Assembly (NCBI GenBank): GCA_035412805.1
Contig: DAONVO010000043.1
Coordinates: forward strand, 1-17,829
DNA length: 17,829 nt
Source: DTU018 sp029550685
Lineage (GTDB): Bacteria > Bacillota > Syntrophomonadia > Syntrophomonadales > Syntrophomonadaceae
Direction of reading: 5' to 3'
The position numbers were made by a program, and so were the translations under genes. The notes below the pieces were generated by a model, which ran no database searches, was not told where the DNA came from, and saw only the letters and a list, made by a program, of their open reading frames with translations. This document shows, one piece after another, positions 1 through 7,377 of this stretch (its first letter is position 1; every line of letters begins with the position of its first letter).

Positions 1-36
1 GAGATCGCCACGTCGCTTCGCTCCTCGCGATGACAC
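1..36. repeat. Dispersed intergenic repeat-like sequence (partial)
   Basis: The window opens with a GC-rich stretch rich in CGC/TCG, containing TCGCTTCGCTCCTCGCGATG. It resembles, from memory, a short repeat found many times between genes in Firmicutes and deltaproteobacterial genomes. The arms TCGC (positions 5-8) and GCGA (27-30) could pair. It lies downstream of the minus-strand AIM24 gene and is cut by the window edge, so its full length cannot be seen. A genome-wide copy count would settle it. Confidence 0.4.
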
Positions 37-77
37 AACGACGACTGTTTTTACAATAAAGACAATGGCAGGTTATT

Positions 78-866
78 CTAGTCGCCATCGATAAGATTCC
101 CAAGTGTCCCTAGCAGGGAGCCTTCTTCTTTACGTCCGCTGTTCCCGCCCTGGCTGAGAATACGATCTGCCAGCCTGTTAAATGGCAGCGACTGCAGCCA
201 AACCGTTCCCGGTCCCCGCAGGGTAGCAAAGAACAACCCCTCCCCACCAAAAAATATTGACTTTACTCCTTTTACCATTTCTATATCATACTTAACTCCT
301 TTGGTTAAGGCCACCAGGCATCCGGTATCTACCCGCAACAGCTCACCCGGGGCTAGTTGTCTTTCGTGAATAGTGCCTCCGGCATGAATGAAGGACCAGC
401 CATCTCCTTCCAACTTCTGCATGATAAAGCCTTCTCCGCCGAAAAAGCCAACACCCAGTTTGCGCTTAAAGTCAATTCCCACGGATACCCCTTTGGCTGC
501 GCATAAAAAGGCATCCTTCTGGCAAATTATTTTGCCATCATACTGCTGTAGGTTTATGGGGATAACTTTACCAGGATAAGGCGCAGCAAAAGATACCTGT
601 CTCCTTCCCTGTCCTTTATTGGTGAAAACCGTCATGAACAGGCTTTCACCAGTTATCAGGCGCTTTCCGGCCGAAAAGAGTTTGCTGCCGAGGCCGCCCC
701 CGGAATCTTTTTCAGAACCATCTCCGAAAATGGTCTGCATGCTGATTCCGTCATCCATATACATCATGGCTCCGGCTTCAGCAATAACACTTTCCCCCGG
801 GTCTAATTGGATCTCTACAAACTGCATCTCATTCCCATAAATCTTATAGTCAATTTCATGTGCCAT
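78..866 (-). CDS. AIM24 family protein (TIGR00266 type)
   Basis: This 262-aa protein is full length for bacterial AIM24/TIGR00266 proteins. These are soluble beta-rich proteins related to yeast mitochondrial Aim24, and their biochemical role is unknown. Visible family features are the start with YKIYGNEMQFVEIQLDPGE, the conserved AEAGAMMYM segment (about residues 30-38), repeated glycine-rich turns (GVGFFGGEGF and SIFFGGEGLFFATLRGPG), and the near-C-terminal WLQSLPF motif typical of the family. There is no signal peptide or membrane segment. The ATG is preceded on the minus strand by GGAGGG at about 7 nt. It lies downstream of mscL on the same strand with a 112-nt gap containing a hairpin, so co-transcription is possible. 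Family assignment is strong; function is not inferable from the sequence. Confidence 0.9.
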   Translation of the reverse strand: MAHEIDYKIYGNEMQFVEIQLDPGESVIAEAGAMMYMDDGISMQTIFGDGSEKDSGGGLGSKLFSAGKRLITGESLFMTVFTNKGQGRRQVSFAAPYPGKVIPINLQQYDGKIICQKDAFLCAAKGVSVGIDFKRKLGVGFFGGEGFIMQKLEGDGWSFIHAGGTIHERQLAPGELLRVDTGCLVALTKGVKYDIEMVKGVKSIFFGGEGLFFATLRGPGTVWLQSLPFNRLADRILSQGGNSGRKEEGSLLGTLGNLIDGD

Positions 867-922
867 TATATACCCTCCACATCAATAGTTTTCTGAGACC
901 TCTTTTCGCTGTCTGCAGCTGT

Positions 923-954
923 TTCTCCTGTAATGCGTAGGCCTTACAGGAGAA
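923..954. terminator. Hairpin between mscL and the AIM24 gene
   Basis: A perfect 11-bp inverted repeat (TTCTCCTGTAA / TTACAGGAGAA) encloses a 10-nt loop, downstream of mscL and upstream of the AIM24 gene on the minus strand. No clear U-run follows on that strand, so it may be a weak terminator, an mRNA-stabilising stem or part of a small repeat. Part of it (TTTCTCCTG with the preceding TTTTCGCTGT) recurs near position 1415. Confidence 0.5.
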
Positions 955-978
955 AACTGCTGCTGTGGGCAGAACACT

Positions 979-1353
979 TTACTGGGTACGCTTTAACAAA
1001 TCTCTGATTTCCATTAACAGAATCTCGGTATTTGAGGGAACTGGTTCTGGTTCAGGCTCTTCAACCGGTTTTTTCATTTTGCTGATAGCTTTAACGAATA
1101 CAAAAATAGCCAGGGCAATTACAAAAAAGTCCACTACATTCTGAATAAACATGCCATAGAGAATTTGCTCATCACCCACCTGAATCTTCAGCCCGGAAAA
1201 ATCCAAACCACCCAGAAGCAAACCAATTAAAGGCATTATTATGTCACTTACCAGGGAAGATACGATTTTCCCAAAAGCACCACCTATAATGACTGCTATT
1301 GCCAAGTCTAACACATTGCCCTTAATGGCAAACTCTTTAAACTCCTGCCACAA
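979..1353 (-). CDS. mscL: Large-conductance mechanosensitive channel MscL
   Basis: This 124-aa protein is a full-length MscL, the homopentameric inner-membrane channel that opens at near-lytic tension and releases solutes on hypo-osmotic shock. The N-terminal amphipathic helix and pore helix are diagnostic (WQEFKEFAIKGNVLDLAIAV followed by IGGAFGKIVSSLV, residues about 2-35). The periplasmic loop contains LDFSGLKI, and the second membrane helix (FIQNVVDFFVIALAIFVFV) spans about residues 69-87. A charged Pro/Glu linker leads to the C-terminal helical bundle (TEILLMEIRDLLK). The start is a TTG, with AAGGAG about 9 nt upstream; a nearby ATG five to seven nt upstream is out of frame. The gene is on the minus strand and precedes the AIM24 gene. 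Confidence 0.96.
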   Translation of the reverse strand: MWQEFKEFAIKGNVLDLAIAVIIGGAFGKIVSSLVSDIIMPLIGLLLGGLDFSGLKIQVGDEQILYGMFIQNVVDFFVIALAIFVFVKAISKMKKPVEEPEPEPVPSNTEILLMEIRDLLKRTQ

Positions 1354-1721
1354 AAAACATCACTCCTTTATCATCTAAAGTCTTTTATCCAGAATGAATT
1401 ACGTTCACAATCAGAGTCTCCTTTTCGCTGTTTACAACCGTTTCTCCTGCAGTGGTTGGATTATCAGGCAAAAATGCAGTTTATCTCGCCTAATCATATC
1501 TTTTCAGACCTTTAGCTTATCCATGTTGGCTGGATCCTGCCTTTTCAATAATAATTCTCTTCATCCCCAAATCCATACATATAGCGGTTCTGTCTACCTT
1601 TTCGGAATTAATAAAAACTTTACATACGTCTAATAATGGTCGTAGGATGAAATTGGGAGCAGCTGGTATACGGTATAACATATTTGATCCAAGTAAGAAG
1701 CTTTAGAAGGAGGTCATCTTT
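1354..1721. other. Intergenic region between divergent mscL and CoA-transferase genes
   Basis: This roughly 370-bp region separates divergently transcribed genes and must hold both promoters. A segment near 1411-1447 (TTTTCGCTGT, then GTTTCTCCTG) is a diverged direct repeat of about 899-935, so short repeats flank mscL. A possible promoter for the CoA transferase has TTGGGA (1653-1658) and TATAAC (1674-1679), but the 15-nt spacer is poor. No convincing gene was seen: the open frame from 1394 lacks a ribosome binding site and has no recognisable protein character. Confidence 0.4.
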
Positions 1722-3077
1722 TTGAAAAGATCATACTACTCGGAATATCAGCAGAAGCTAATTTCCCCTGAACAAGCTGCGGGACTGATTCAACCGGGAG
1801 CCTATATTCTATATGGCAGTTTCTTATCCAGGCCTGTTGATTTCGACAACTATTTAGCCCGGCGCATCAATGAATTAGCTGATATTGACATTTTTTATGG
1901 TGCTGGCCTGATACCCCCTTTGCAGACAGCCATGGCTGATCCTAATCAAAAGGTTTTCACCTGCAACAGTTGCTACTTTAGTGCCGTGGACCGCAAAATG
2001 CATGACAAAGGCTTGTTGTTCTATACTCCCGCTAATTTCAGTCAAGCCAACGAGATGTTTTCACTACCTTACTACCCACCTTACACCTGTGTAGTTCAGG
2101 TTGCTCCCATGGATGAACACGGCTTTTTTTCTTTTGGGGTTGCCAATACCTATTGTTTTGAAGGAGCCATGCAGGCAGCTACCGTTATTGTAGAAGTAAA
2201 TCAAAATTTGCCCAGAATGCTAGGGGGCTCAGAGGATGGTCTGCATATTTCTATGGTTGATTACATAATTGAAGGCAGCAATTCCCCTATATTCGAACTG
2301 CCCCCCTCACCCGAACCAACTGAAGCGGACAAGCGCATGGCAGAATTGATACTGGAAGAAATACCTGATCACGCCTGTCTGCAGCTGGGAGTAGGTACCC
2401 TGCCTAACATATTGGGTGAATTATTATGTGATACCGATCTCACCGACCTGGGTATTCACAGCGAAATGTTTTGTGATTCCATGGTAGACTTGTTCGAGAC
2501 TGGCAAAATAACCGGCCGGTACAAAACCACCGATCGCGGCAAAATAGTGGCGACTTTCTGTTTGGGCACTAACAAATCCTATGAGTTTGTAGATGATAAT
2601 CCCATAATAGCCAGTCAGCCCTGTAGTTATACCAATGATCCCCGGGTTATCAGCCGCAACGACAATGTGATCTCTATTAACAATGCCATTGAAATTGATT
2701 TAGTCGGTCAGGTGTGTTCTGAGAGTTCAGGAATTCGGCAAATCTCCGGCACGGGAGGGCAGTTGGATTTTGTGCAAGGCGCTTGGTACTCTAACGGGGG
2801 TAAGAGTTTTCTCTGCCTGACCAGCACCTTTACCGACAAAAACGGGACCGTGCACTCTCGAATTGTACCTACTCTAAAAACCGGCAGTATCGTGACCACT
2901 CCCCGAACATTGGTAGATTATGTAGTAACTGAATATGGAAAGGTACAATTAAAAGGACAACCTACCTGGTCGCGGGCTGAGAAATTAATTAGCCTGGCTC
3001 ATCCGGATTTCCGGGATGATCTTATCCGCCAGGCCCAAAAAATGAAAATCTGGCGGCGCACCAACAAGATCGAATAG
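1722..3077 (+). CDS. Acetyl-CoA hydrolase/transferase family CoA transferase
   Basis: This 451-aa protein belongs to the acetyl-CoA hydrolase/transferase family, which includes Cat1, 4-hydroxybutyrate CoA-transferase and butyryl-CoA:acetate CoA-transferase. These cytoplasmic enzymes move CoA between acyl groups, often acetate and butyrate, via a glutamyl-CoA thioester. Visible motifs are GVGTLPN (about residues 223-229, CoA-binding loop), LGIHSEMFCDSMVDLFE with the likely catalytic glutamate near residue 248, and SGTGGQLDFVQGA (about 342-354). The C-terminal segment with IVTTPRTLVDYVVTEYG is also typical. The start is a TTG with an excellent AGAAGGAGGT 7 nt upstream; no ATG fits. Substrate cannot be told from sequence. 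In a syntrophic or fermentative anaerobe it would fit butyrate or short-chain fatty acid activation. Confidence 0.88.
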   Translation: MKRSYYSEYQQKLISPEQAAGLIQPGAYILYGSFLSRPVDFDNYLARRINELADIDIFYGAGLIPPLQTAMADPNQKVFTCNSCYFSAVDRKMHDKGLLFYTPANFSQANEMFSLPYYPPYTCVVQVAPMDEHGFFSFGVANTYCFEGAMQAATVIVEVNQNLPRMLGGSEDGLHISMVDYIIEGSNSPIFELPPSPEPTEADKRMAELILEEIPDHACLQLGVGTLPNILGELLCDTDLTDLGIHSEMFCDSMVDLFETGKITGRYKTTDRGKIVATFCLGTNKSYEFVDDNPIIASQPCSYTNDPRVISRNDNVISINNAIEIDLVGQVCSESSGIRQISGTGGQLDFVQGAWYSNGGKSFLCLTSTFTDKNGTVHSRIVPTLKTGSIVTTPRTLVDYVVTEYGKVQLKGQPTWSRAEKLISLAHPDFRDDLIRQAQKMKIWRRTNKIE

Positions 3078-3166
3078 CGGTGTATTGATAGGAAGCAAAT
3101 AATAACCGGGAATAATGGCCCTTATTGGTGCACAAGCTAACCGAAACAGCAAAAGGTGGTTATCTT

Positions 3167-3289
3167 ATGCACGAAAATAGCTTTAGGCCAGAAGAGCAGG
3201 AATTTAATAAAAATAGGGACCGATTTCAGCAGAACTTTGAAGATGAAATGGAAGAAATATTCATGGATCTAAGGTTTTTTGTCTGCTAA
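3167..3289 (+). CDS. Small hypothetical protein, 40 aa
   Basis: This 40-codon gene starts at an ATG with AAAAGGTGG 7 nt upstream, a better ribosome binding site than many genes here, and ends just before an intrinsic terminator. The product is highly charged and acidic (FRPEEQEFNKNRDRFQQNFE near the N terminus, then DEMEEIFMDL) and is predicted mostly helical, ending in RFFVC. It has no signal peptide or membrane helix. It lies 89 nt after the CoA transferase and may be the last gene of that transcript. I do not recognise a family. The combination of ribosome binding site and terminator position argues that it is translated. Confidence 0.55.
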   Translation: MHENSFRPEEQEFNKNRDRFQQNFEDEMEEIFMDLRFFVC

Positions 3290-3303
3290 TAATCTCACCG
3301 ATC

Positions 3304-3341
3304 AAAGGGACGGGTTAAATCATATGTTAACCGTCCCTTTT
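3304..3341 (+). terminator. Intrinsic terminator after CoA transferase/small gene
   Basis: The stem GGGACGG(G)TTAA / TTAACCGTCCC has one bulged G, an 8-nt loop and a following TTTT. Flanking AAA before and TTT after extend it and could let it act in both directions. It separates the small gene from the ferritin-like gene. Confidence 0.8.
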
Positions 3342-3415
3342 CGTATTTCGACTATATGTTGCCGGTTTTTCCAGGCTCCAGTACAATGGGATAAAAGAGC
3401 AGGAAGGGTGATATT

Positions 3416-3874
3416 ATGAGCCAACCATCTATTGAGGCTATATTAAACAAGGCTATTGATCGAGAAGTAGAAGCATACGAATTTTACCTGGCATTATCCC
3501 AAAAAAACCTGGATGCTTCCGTTAAACAGATTTTCAGTGAATTGGCCGCCGAAGAGAAAAAACACCAAACACTCCTGCAATCATTTTTGGACAATCCTGA
3601 AAAAGCCTTTAAATTTAAGCGTACCGCTGATTTCAAAGTAGCGGAAACTGTAGAAGAAGGTCCGCCTTTATCCACGGATATGAAGCCGGTTGAGGCCATT
3701 ACTCTGGCTATGAAAAGAGAAGAAGAGGCTATGAACCGTTATAAAAACCTGGCTGAAAACAGTGAAACCGCCGAACAGGCTAAGATCTTTCAGGAACTGG
3801 CCTATATGGAACAAGGTCACAAGACCAGGCTGGAGGAATTGTACACCAATATGGCTTTTCCCGAAATATGGTAG
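3416..3874 (+). CDS. Rubrerythrin-like ferritin-fold diiron protein (erythrin, no rubredoxin domain)
   Basis: This 152-aa protein is a four-helix ferritin-like diiron protein of the rubrerythrin superfamily. The repeated metal-binding pattern is visible: helix A REVEAYEFY (Glu17/Glu19), helix B EEKKH (Glu47 and His50 as ExxH), helix C KREEEAMNRY (Glu102-104), and helix D MEQGH (Glu132 and His135 as ExxH). No CxxC pairs follow, so it lacks the rubredoxin electron-transfer domain of classical rubrerythrin. Family members commonly reduce hydrogen peroxide or handle iron in anaerobes, but the activity of this short form is uncertain. The ATG is preceded by AGGAAGGG. It sits between two transcription boundaries and is probably monocistronic. 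Confidence 0.88.
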   Translation: MSQPSIEAILNKAIDREVEAYEFYLALSQKNLDASVKQIFSELAAEEKKHQTLLQSFLDNPEKAFKFKRTADFKVAETVEEGPPLSTDMKPVEAITLAMKREEEAMNRYKNLAENSETAEQAKIFQELAYMEQGHKTRLEELYTNMAFPEIW

Positions 3875-3926
3875 GGAACAAAAAGGATCGGCTGCAAATC
3901 AATAACCAAAAAAATACATTTCGTCA

Positions 3927-3955
3927 TTGACAAACCATGTTAAACATATTAAGTT
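3927..3955 (+). promoter_or_regulatory. Candidate trp operon promoter
   Basis: A perfect -35 hexamer TTGACA lies at 3927-3932 just upstream of the T-box leader. The -10 is unclear: TAAGTT follows at the standard 17-nt spacing, and TATTAA occurs at a short 14-nt spacing. Location immediately before the leader RNA supports a promoter here, although the exact -10 is not established. Confidence 0.45.
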
Positions 3956-3967
3956 ATTAAAAATAAA

Positions 3968-4250
3968 CTTGAAACCGATGAGCAAGAGAAGTAGGTATTG
4001 GAAGGTATGCAGAGAGCCGCTGGCTGGTGTGAATGCGGTATACCGGAATTTACTGAATGGACTTGCGAGGGCGGCTCGAAACCAAAAAGGGAGTAGACGT
4101 CGACGGGAACCTCGTCCGTTACCAGTGGGGTGCGCATGATGGTGCGTAAAATGAGTGGGTAATATATTGCCTTGGGGTAATTTATTACCAATTAGGGTGG
4201 TACCGCAGAAGCGAAAGCTTTTGTCCCTTCAAGGGGCAAAAGCTTTTTTT
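3968..4250 (+). promoter_or_regulatory. T-box riboswitch (tRNA-Trp) of the trp operon
   Basis: The leader carries the diagnostic T-box motif AGGGTGGTACCGCAG at 4194-4208, followed by a strong terminator. Upstream is a Stem I-like region: GCAAG (3979-3983) can pair with CTTGC (4062-4066), an AGAGAGCC apical-loop element is present, and a likely specifier sits in TGAATGGACTTGC. There the codon UGG (4058-4060) is followed by a purine, as usual. UGG specifies tryptophan, in agreement with the trp genes downstream. By the known mechanism, uncharged tRNA-Trp pairs its anticodon with the specifier and its acceptor end with the T-box bulge, favouring the antiterminator; charged tRNA allows termination. 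The T-box bulge reads UGGU rather than UGGC, so a G73 tRNA-Trp would pair by G-U wobble. Confidence 0.93.
4214..4250 (+). terminator. T-box-controlled intrinsic terminator
   Basis: A long stem AAAGCTTTTG / CAAAAGCTTT is extended by CCCTT / AAGGG around a 1-nt loop core and followed by a run of seven T. It competes with the antiterminator that contains the T-box motif, and lies 70 nt before trpE. Confidence 0.92.
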
Positions 4251-4319
4251 ATTATCCACCGGCACGCACCACAAGAAAGAGTTTTTATTTACCTGTTAAG
4301 GAAAGGGAGGTAATGAATT

Positions 4320-5783
4320 ATGATCAGCCCTGATCTGGCAACCGTTGAAGGCCTGGCAGGCCAATACAGCATAGTGCCTATTTGCCGGGAAATCTATGCC
4401 GATACCTTTACTCCCATTACTGTGCTGAGAACCCTGTCAGGCATGGGCAAAAACTACTTTCTTCTGGAAAGTGCTGAGGTGGGAGAAAAATGGGGCCGCT
4501 ATTCCTTTTTGGGATTTGACCCGGTAATGCGGATTTGCTGCAAGGAGAATACCGTTACCATAGAAAGCCAGGGCCAAAGGACCAGTATATCCAGCCAAAA
4601 CCCTCTTGAGGTGCTGCGGCAAATTCACCGGGAATACCGGGCTCCCCGCATAAACAGTCTGCCTCCCTTTACGGGAGGATTTGTCGGCTACTTTGGCTAT
4701 GCCATGATCGCTTATGCCGAGCCGAAATTAACCATAAAGCGCGGTAGCTTTAATGATTTTGACCTGCTGCTCTGTGATAAGGTTATTGTCTACGACCATT
4801 TCCGGCACAAGCTGCTGGTGGTGGCCAATGTGAAAACGGACCGGGTTAAGGAGAACTATGCTGAAGGGGTGGATAAGATTGAGTTCCTGACCAGTCTAAT
4901 CCGCAAGTCTCCAAGCCTGCCCCCGGTGGAAAAGGAAACCAGCGTTCGTTTTACACCGGCTACCAGCAAGGATGAATACTGCCATATGGTGAAGAAGGCT
5001 AAGGAATACATCCGCGCCGGGGATATTTTTCAGGTGGTTTTATCCCGGCAGTTTACCGCTCCTTTTCCATACAGCCTGTTTAACTCCTACCGGGTTTTAA
5101 GAACAACTAACCCGTCGCCCTACATGGTCTATATGAATATCGGCGGTGACGAAATAATCTGCAGTTCTCCTGAAACCCTGGTACGCCTGCAGGACGGCCA
5201 CCTTACTACCTTTCCGGTGGCGGGTTCCCGCCCGCGGGGTAAAACGGAAGCAGAAGACAAGCGGTTGGAACGGGAACTGTTAACTGATGAAAAGGAACTG
5301 GCCGAACACAATATGCTGGTTGATCTTGGCCGGAACGATCTGGGAAAAATATCACAGTTCTCCTCCGTGCGGGTTGCCGGCTACCAGTCGATACGCCGCT
5401 ATTCCACTGTTATGCATATCTGTTCCCAGGTAGAAAGCGACATACTGCCCCAGTACGATGCCTACAGCGCTATTGAAGCAGTACTGCCGGCGGGAACACT
5501 TTCCGGGGCTCCTAAAATTCGAGCCTGCGAGATAATCGAAGCCCTGGAAAAGGTACCCCGGGGTATATATGGCGGAGCTCTGGGTTATATAGATCTCTCC
5601 GGCAATATGGATACCTGTATTGCTATTCGTATGGCGGTGAAAAAGGAAGATACGGTGTATGTGCAAGCCGGGGCTGGCATCGTGGCTGACAGTGACCCGG
5701 AAAAAGAATATGAAGAATCGTCTCACAAAGCCCAGGCGGTCATAAATGCTGTCTGCCGGGCCGGGGAGGTGGAGAGCTTGTGA
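4320..5783 (+). CDS. trpE: Anthranilate synthase component I
   Basis: This 487-aa chorismate-utilising enzyme makes anthranilate from chorismate with ammonia supplied by the TrpG amidotransferase; it is the first committed step of tryptophan synthesis. Near the N terminus LLES (residues 48-51) matches the tryptophan feedback-binding motif, so allosteric inhibition is likely. The C-terminal chorismate-binding domain contains DIFQVVLSRQF, NPSPYMVYMN, SSPETLV, FPVAGSRPRG, DLGRNDLGKI, LPAGTLSGAPKIRACEIIE and GIYGGALGYIDL, all typical of TrpE rather than isochorismate or aminodeoxychorismate synthases. The ATG has GGGAGGT 8 nt upstream; an ATG 7 nt earlier is out of frame. It is first in the operon after the T-box terminator, and its TGA overlaps the trpG GTG by 4 nt (GTGA), implying translational coupling. 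Confidence 0.97.
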   Translation: MISPDLATVEGLAGQYSIVPICREIYADTFTPITVLRTLSGMGKNYFLLESAEVGEKWGRYSFLGFDPVMRICCKENTVTIESQGQRTSISSQNPLEVLRQIHREYRAPRINSLPPFTGGFVGYFGYAMIAYAEPKLTIKRGSFNDFDLLLCDKVIVYDHFRHKLLVVANVKTDRVKENYAEGVDKIEFLTSLIRKSPSLPPVEKETSVRFTPATSKDEYCHMVKKAKEYIRAGDIFQVVLSRQFTAPFPYSLFNSYRVLRTTNPSPYMVYMNIGGDEIICSSPETLVRLQDGHLTTFPVAGSRPRGKTEAEDKRLERELLTDEKELAEHNMLVDLGRNDLGKISQFSSVRVAGYQSIRRYSTVMHICSQVESDILPQYDAYSAIEAVLPAGTLSGAPKIRACEIIEALEKVPRGIYGGALGYIDLSGNMDTCIAIRMAVKKEDTVYVQAGAGIVADSDPEKEYEESSHKAQAVINAVCRAGEVESL

Positions 5784-6346
5784 TCCTGCTTATTGATAAC
5801 TATGACAGCTTTTCCTATAACCTGGTACAACTAGCGGGCAGTATCAACCCTGACATCCGGGTAGTGAGGAACGATGCCATGCCAGTTGAAGCTATAGAGG
5901 CTTTACATCCATCACATATCATTATTTCTCCCGGGCCTGGGTCCCCCCAGGATGCTGGTATATGCATTGAGTTGATCTGCTATTTGGCCGGCAAGATCCC
6001 GATCCTGGGAGTATGCCTGGGGTTCCAGGCCATCTATGCCGCTTACGGAGGTGAGATAACTTATGCCGGACAGCTTATGCATGGGAAAAAGAGTACCATC
6101 ATTCTTGACAGCACCTGCCCTATTTTTCAGGGATTGCCGGATTCTATTGATGCCGCGCGCTATCATTCCTTGGCAGCGCACAAAGATAATATACCCGAGA
6201 GGCTAAGGGTGATTGCCAGGGACAGCGGGGGTGAGGTAATGGGCGTAAAGCACCAGGATTTTGATGTTTATGGGGTGCAATTTCATCCTGAGTCCATTCT
6301 GACCCCCTTAGGAAATGTGATTATGAAAAACTTTTTGGAAATATAG
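5780..6346 (+). CDS. trpG: Anthranilate synthase component II (glutamine amidotransferase)
   Basis: This 188-aa class I glutamine amidotransferase supplies ammonia to TrpE. It opens with the typical ILLIDNYDSFSYNLVQ and contains the oxyanion region IISPGPGSP (about 48-56). The nucleophile is Cys79 in GVCLGFQAI, and the rest of the triad is His169 and Glu171 in VQFHPESI. The usual GHQ after the nucleophile is GFQ here. A GTG start overlaps trpE's stop, with GGGGAGGTGG upstream. It could also serve as PabA for folate synthesis, as in Bacillus, if no other copy exists; that cannot be judged from this window. Confidence 0.96.
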   Translation: MILLIDNYDSFSYNLVQLAGSINPDIRVVRNDAMPVEAIEALHPSHIIISPGPGSPQDAGICIELICYLAGKIPILGVCLGFQAIYAAYGGEITYAGQLMHGKKSTIILDSTCPIFQGLPDSIDAARYHSLAAHKDNIPERLRVIARDSGGEVMGVKHQDFDVYGVQFHPESILTPLGNVIMKNFLEI

Positions 6347-6357
6347 GGGGAGTGATT

Positions 6358-7377
6358 ATGATACAAAAAGCTATCAAAGAGGTATTAGAAGGAAAAGATC
6401 TGGATTTTGAAACCACCCGGACGGTCATGCACCAGATAATGGACGGCACAGCTACCCCTGCGCAAATGGGAGCTTTGTTGGCCGGCCTAAGAATGAAAGG
6501 AGAAACCGTTGAGGAAATAACCGCCTGTGCAACCGCCATGCGGGAAAAAGGTATGAAGATTAATCCGGTCCGGAATGTTATCGATATTGTAGGAACCGGC
6601 GGCGACGGGACCAACACTTTCAACATTTCCACCACAGCAGCTTTCGTTATTGCCGCCGGGGGAGTTCCGGTTGCCAAGCATGGCAACCGGGGTGTATCCA
6701 GCAAGAGCGGTGCGGCCGATGTTTTGGAGCATTTAGGTATCAACTTGCACCTGACACCAGCACAAAGCGAGCTGGTGCTGGAAAAGAGCAACATGTGCTT
6801 TATGTTTGCTCAAATCTATCATTCATCTATGAAATATGCCGCGCCTGTCCGCAAAGAGATGGGAGTACGAACCATTTTTAATGTTTTAGGCCCCCTTTGC
6901 AATCCAGCCGGAGCTACCATGCAACTGATGGGAGTATATGACCACAAATTAGTGGAGCCTCTGGCCCAGGTACTATCCAACCTGGGAGTGGTTCGCGGGG
7001 TAGTAGTCAGCGGCAGCGATGGCATGGATGAAGTAACCCTGACGGGAGAGACCCATGTGTGCGAGATCAGACATGGAACATTAATGCCCTATAGCATCAG
7101 TCCGGAGCAATTTGGATTCCAACCATGCCAGCTACAGGATTTGTCCGGCGGCACCCCGGAAGACAATGCCCGAATTACCGTTGATATCCTGGCTGGTAAA
7201 GAACGAGGGCCCCGGCGGGATGTGGTGGTTTTAAATTCAGCGTTGGGCTTGTATCTGGGCATTGATAATTGTTCAATAGAGGATTGCCTGGTAATGGCCC
7301 AGGAACTGATTGATAGCGGCAAAGCCCTGGCCAAATTAGAAGAGTTTCGCCGTTTGACTAACGAGGTAAGCTTATGA
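6358..7377 (+). CDS. trpD: Anthranilate phosphoribosyltransferase
   Basis: This 339-aa enzyme transfers phosphoribose from PRPP to anthranilate. The signature GTGGDGTNTFNIST (residues 79-92) binds the PRPP pyrophosphate and magnesium, and KHGNRGVSSKSGAADVLE (107-124) forms the conserved glycine-rich and anthranilate-binding region. The later segment VRKEMGVRTIFNVLGPLCNP is also characteristic. I chose the ATG at 6358 because GGGGGAG lies 5 nt upstream; an in-frame GTG at 6352 would overlap that ribosome binding site. It follows trpG by 11 nt and overlaps trpC by 4 nt (ATGA). It is a stand-alone TrpD, not fused to TrpG. Confidence 0.96.
   Translation: MIQKAIKEVLEGKDLDFETTRTVMHQIMDGTATPAQMGALLAGLRMKGETVEEITACATAMREKGMKINPVRNVIDIVGTGGDGTNTFNISTTAAFVIAAGGVPVAKHGNRGVSSKSGAADVLEHLGINLHLTPAQSELVLEKSNMCFMFAQIYHSSMKYAAPVRKEMGVRTIFNVLGPLCNPAGATMQLMGVYDHKLVEPLAQVLSNLGVVRGVVVSGSDGMDEVTLTGETHVCEIRHGTLMPYSISPEQFGFQPCQLQDLSGGTPEDNARITVDILAGKERGPRRDVVVLNSALGLYLGIDNCSIEDCLVMAQELIDSGKALAKLEEFRRLTNEVSL

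Noticed and set aside
1394..1633. 79-codon open frame upstream of the CoA transferase
   Set aside because: No ribosome binding site, no recognisable domain, atypical composition, and it lies over the expected promoter region.
3927..4139. Open frames on both strands between the ferritin-like gene and trpE
   Set aside because: They overlap the promoter and T-box leader RNA, whose structure and motif explain the sequence.
5352..5726. 124-codon antisense frame within trpE
   Set aside because: It is a mirror of the conserved trpE coding sequence, with no ribosome binding site or family resemblance.
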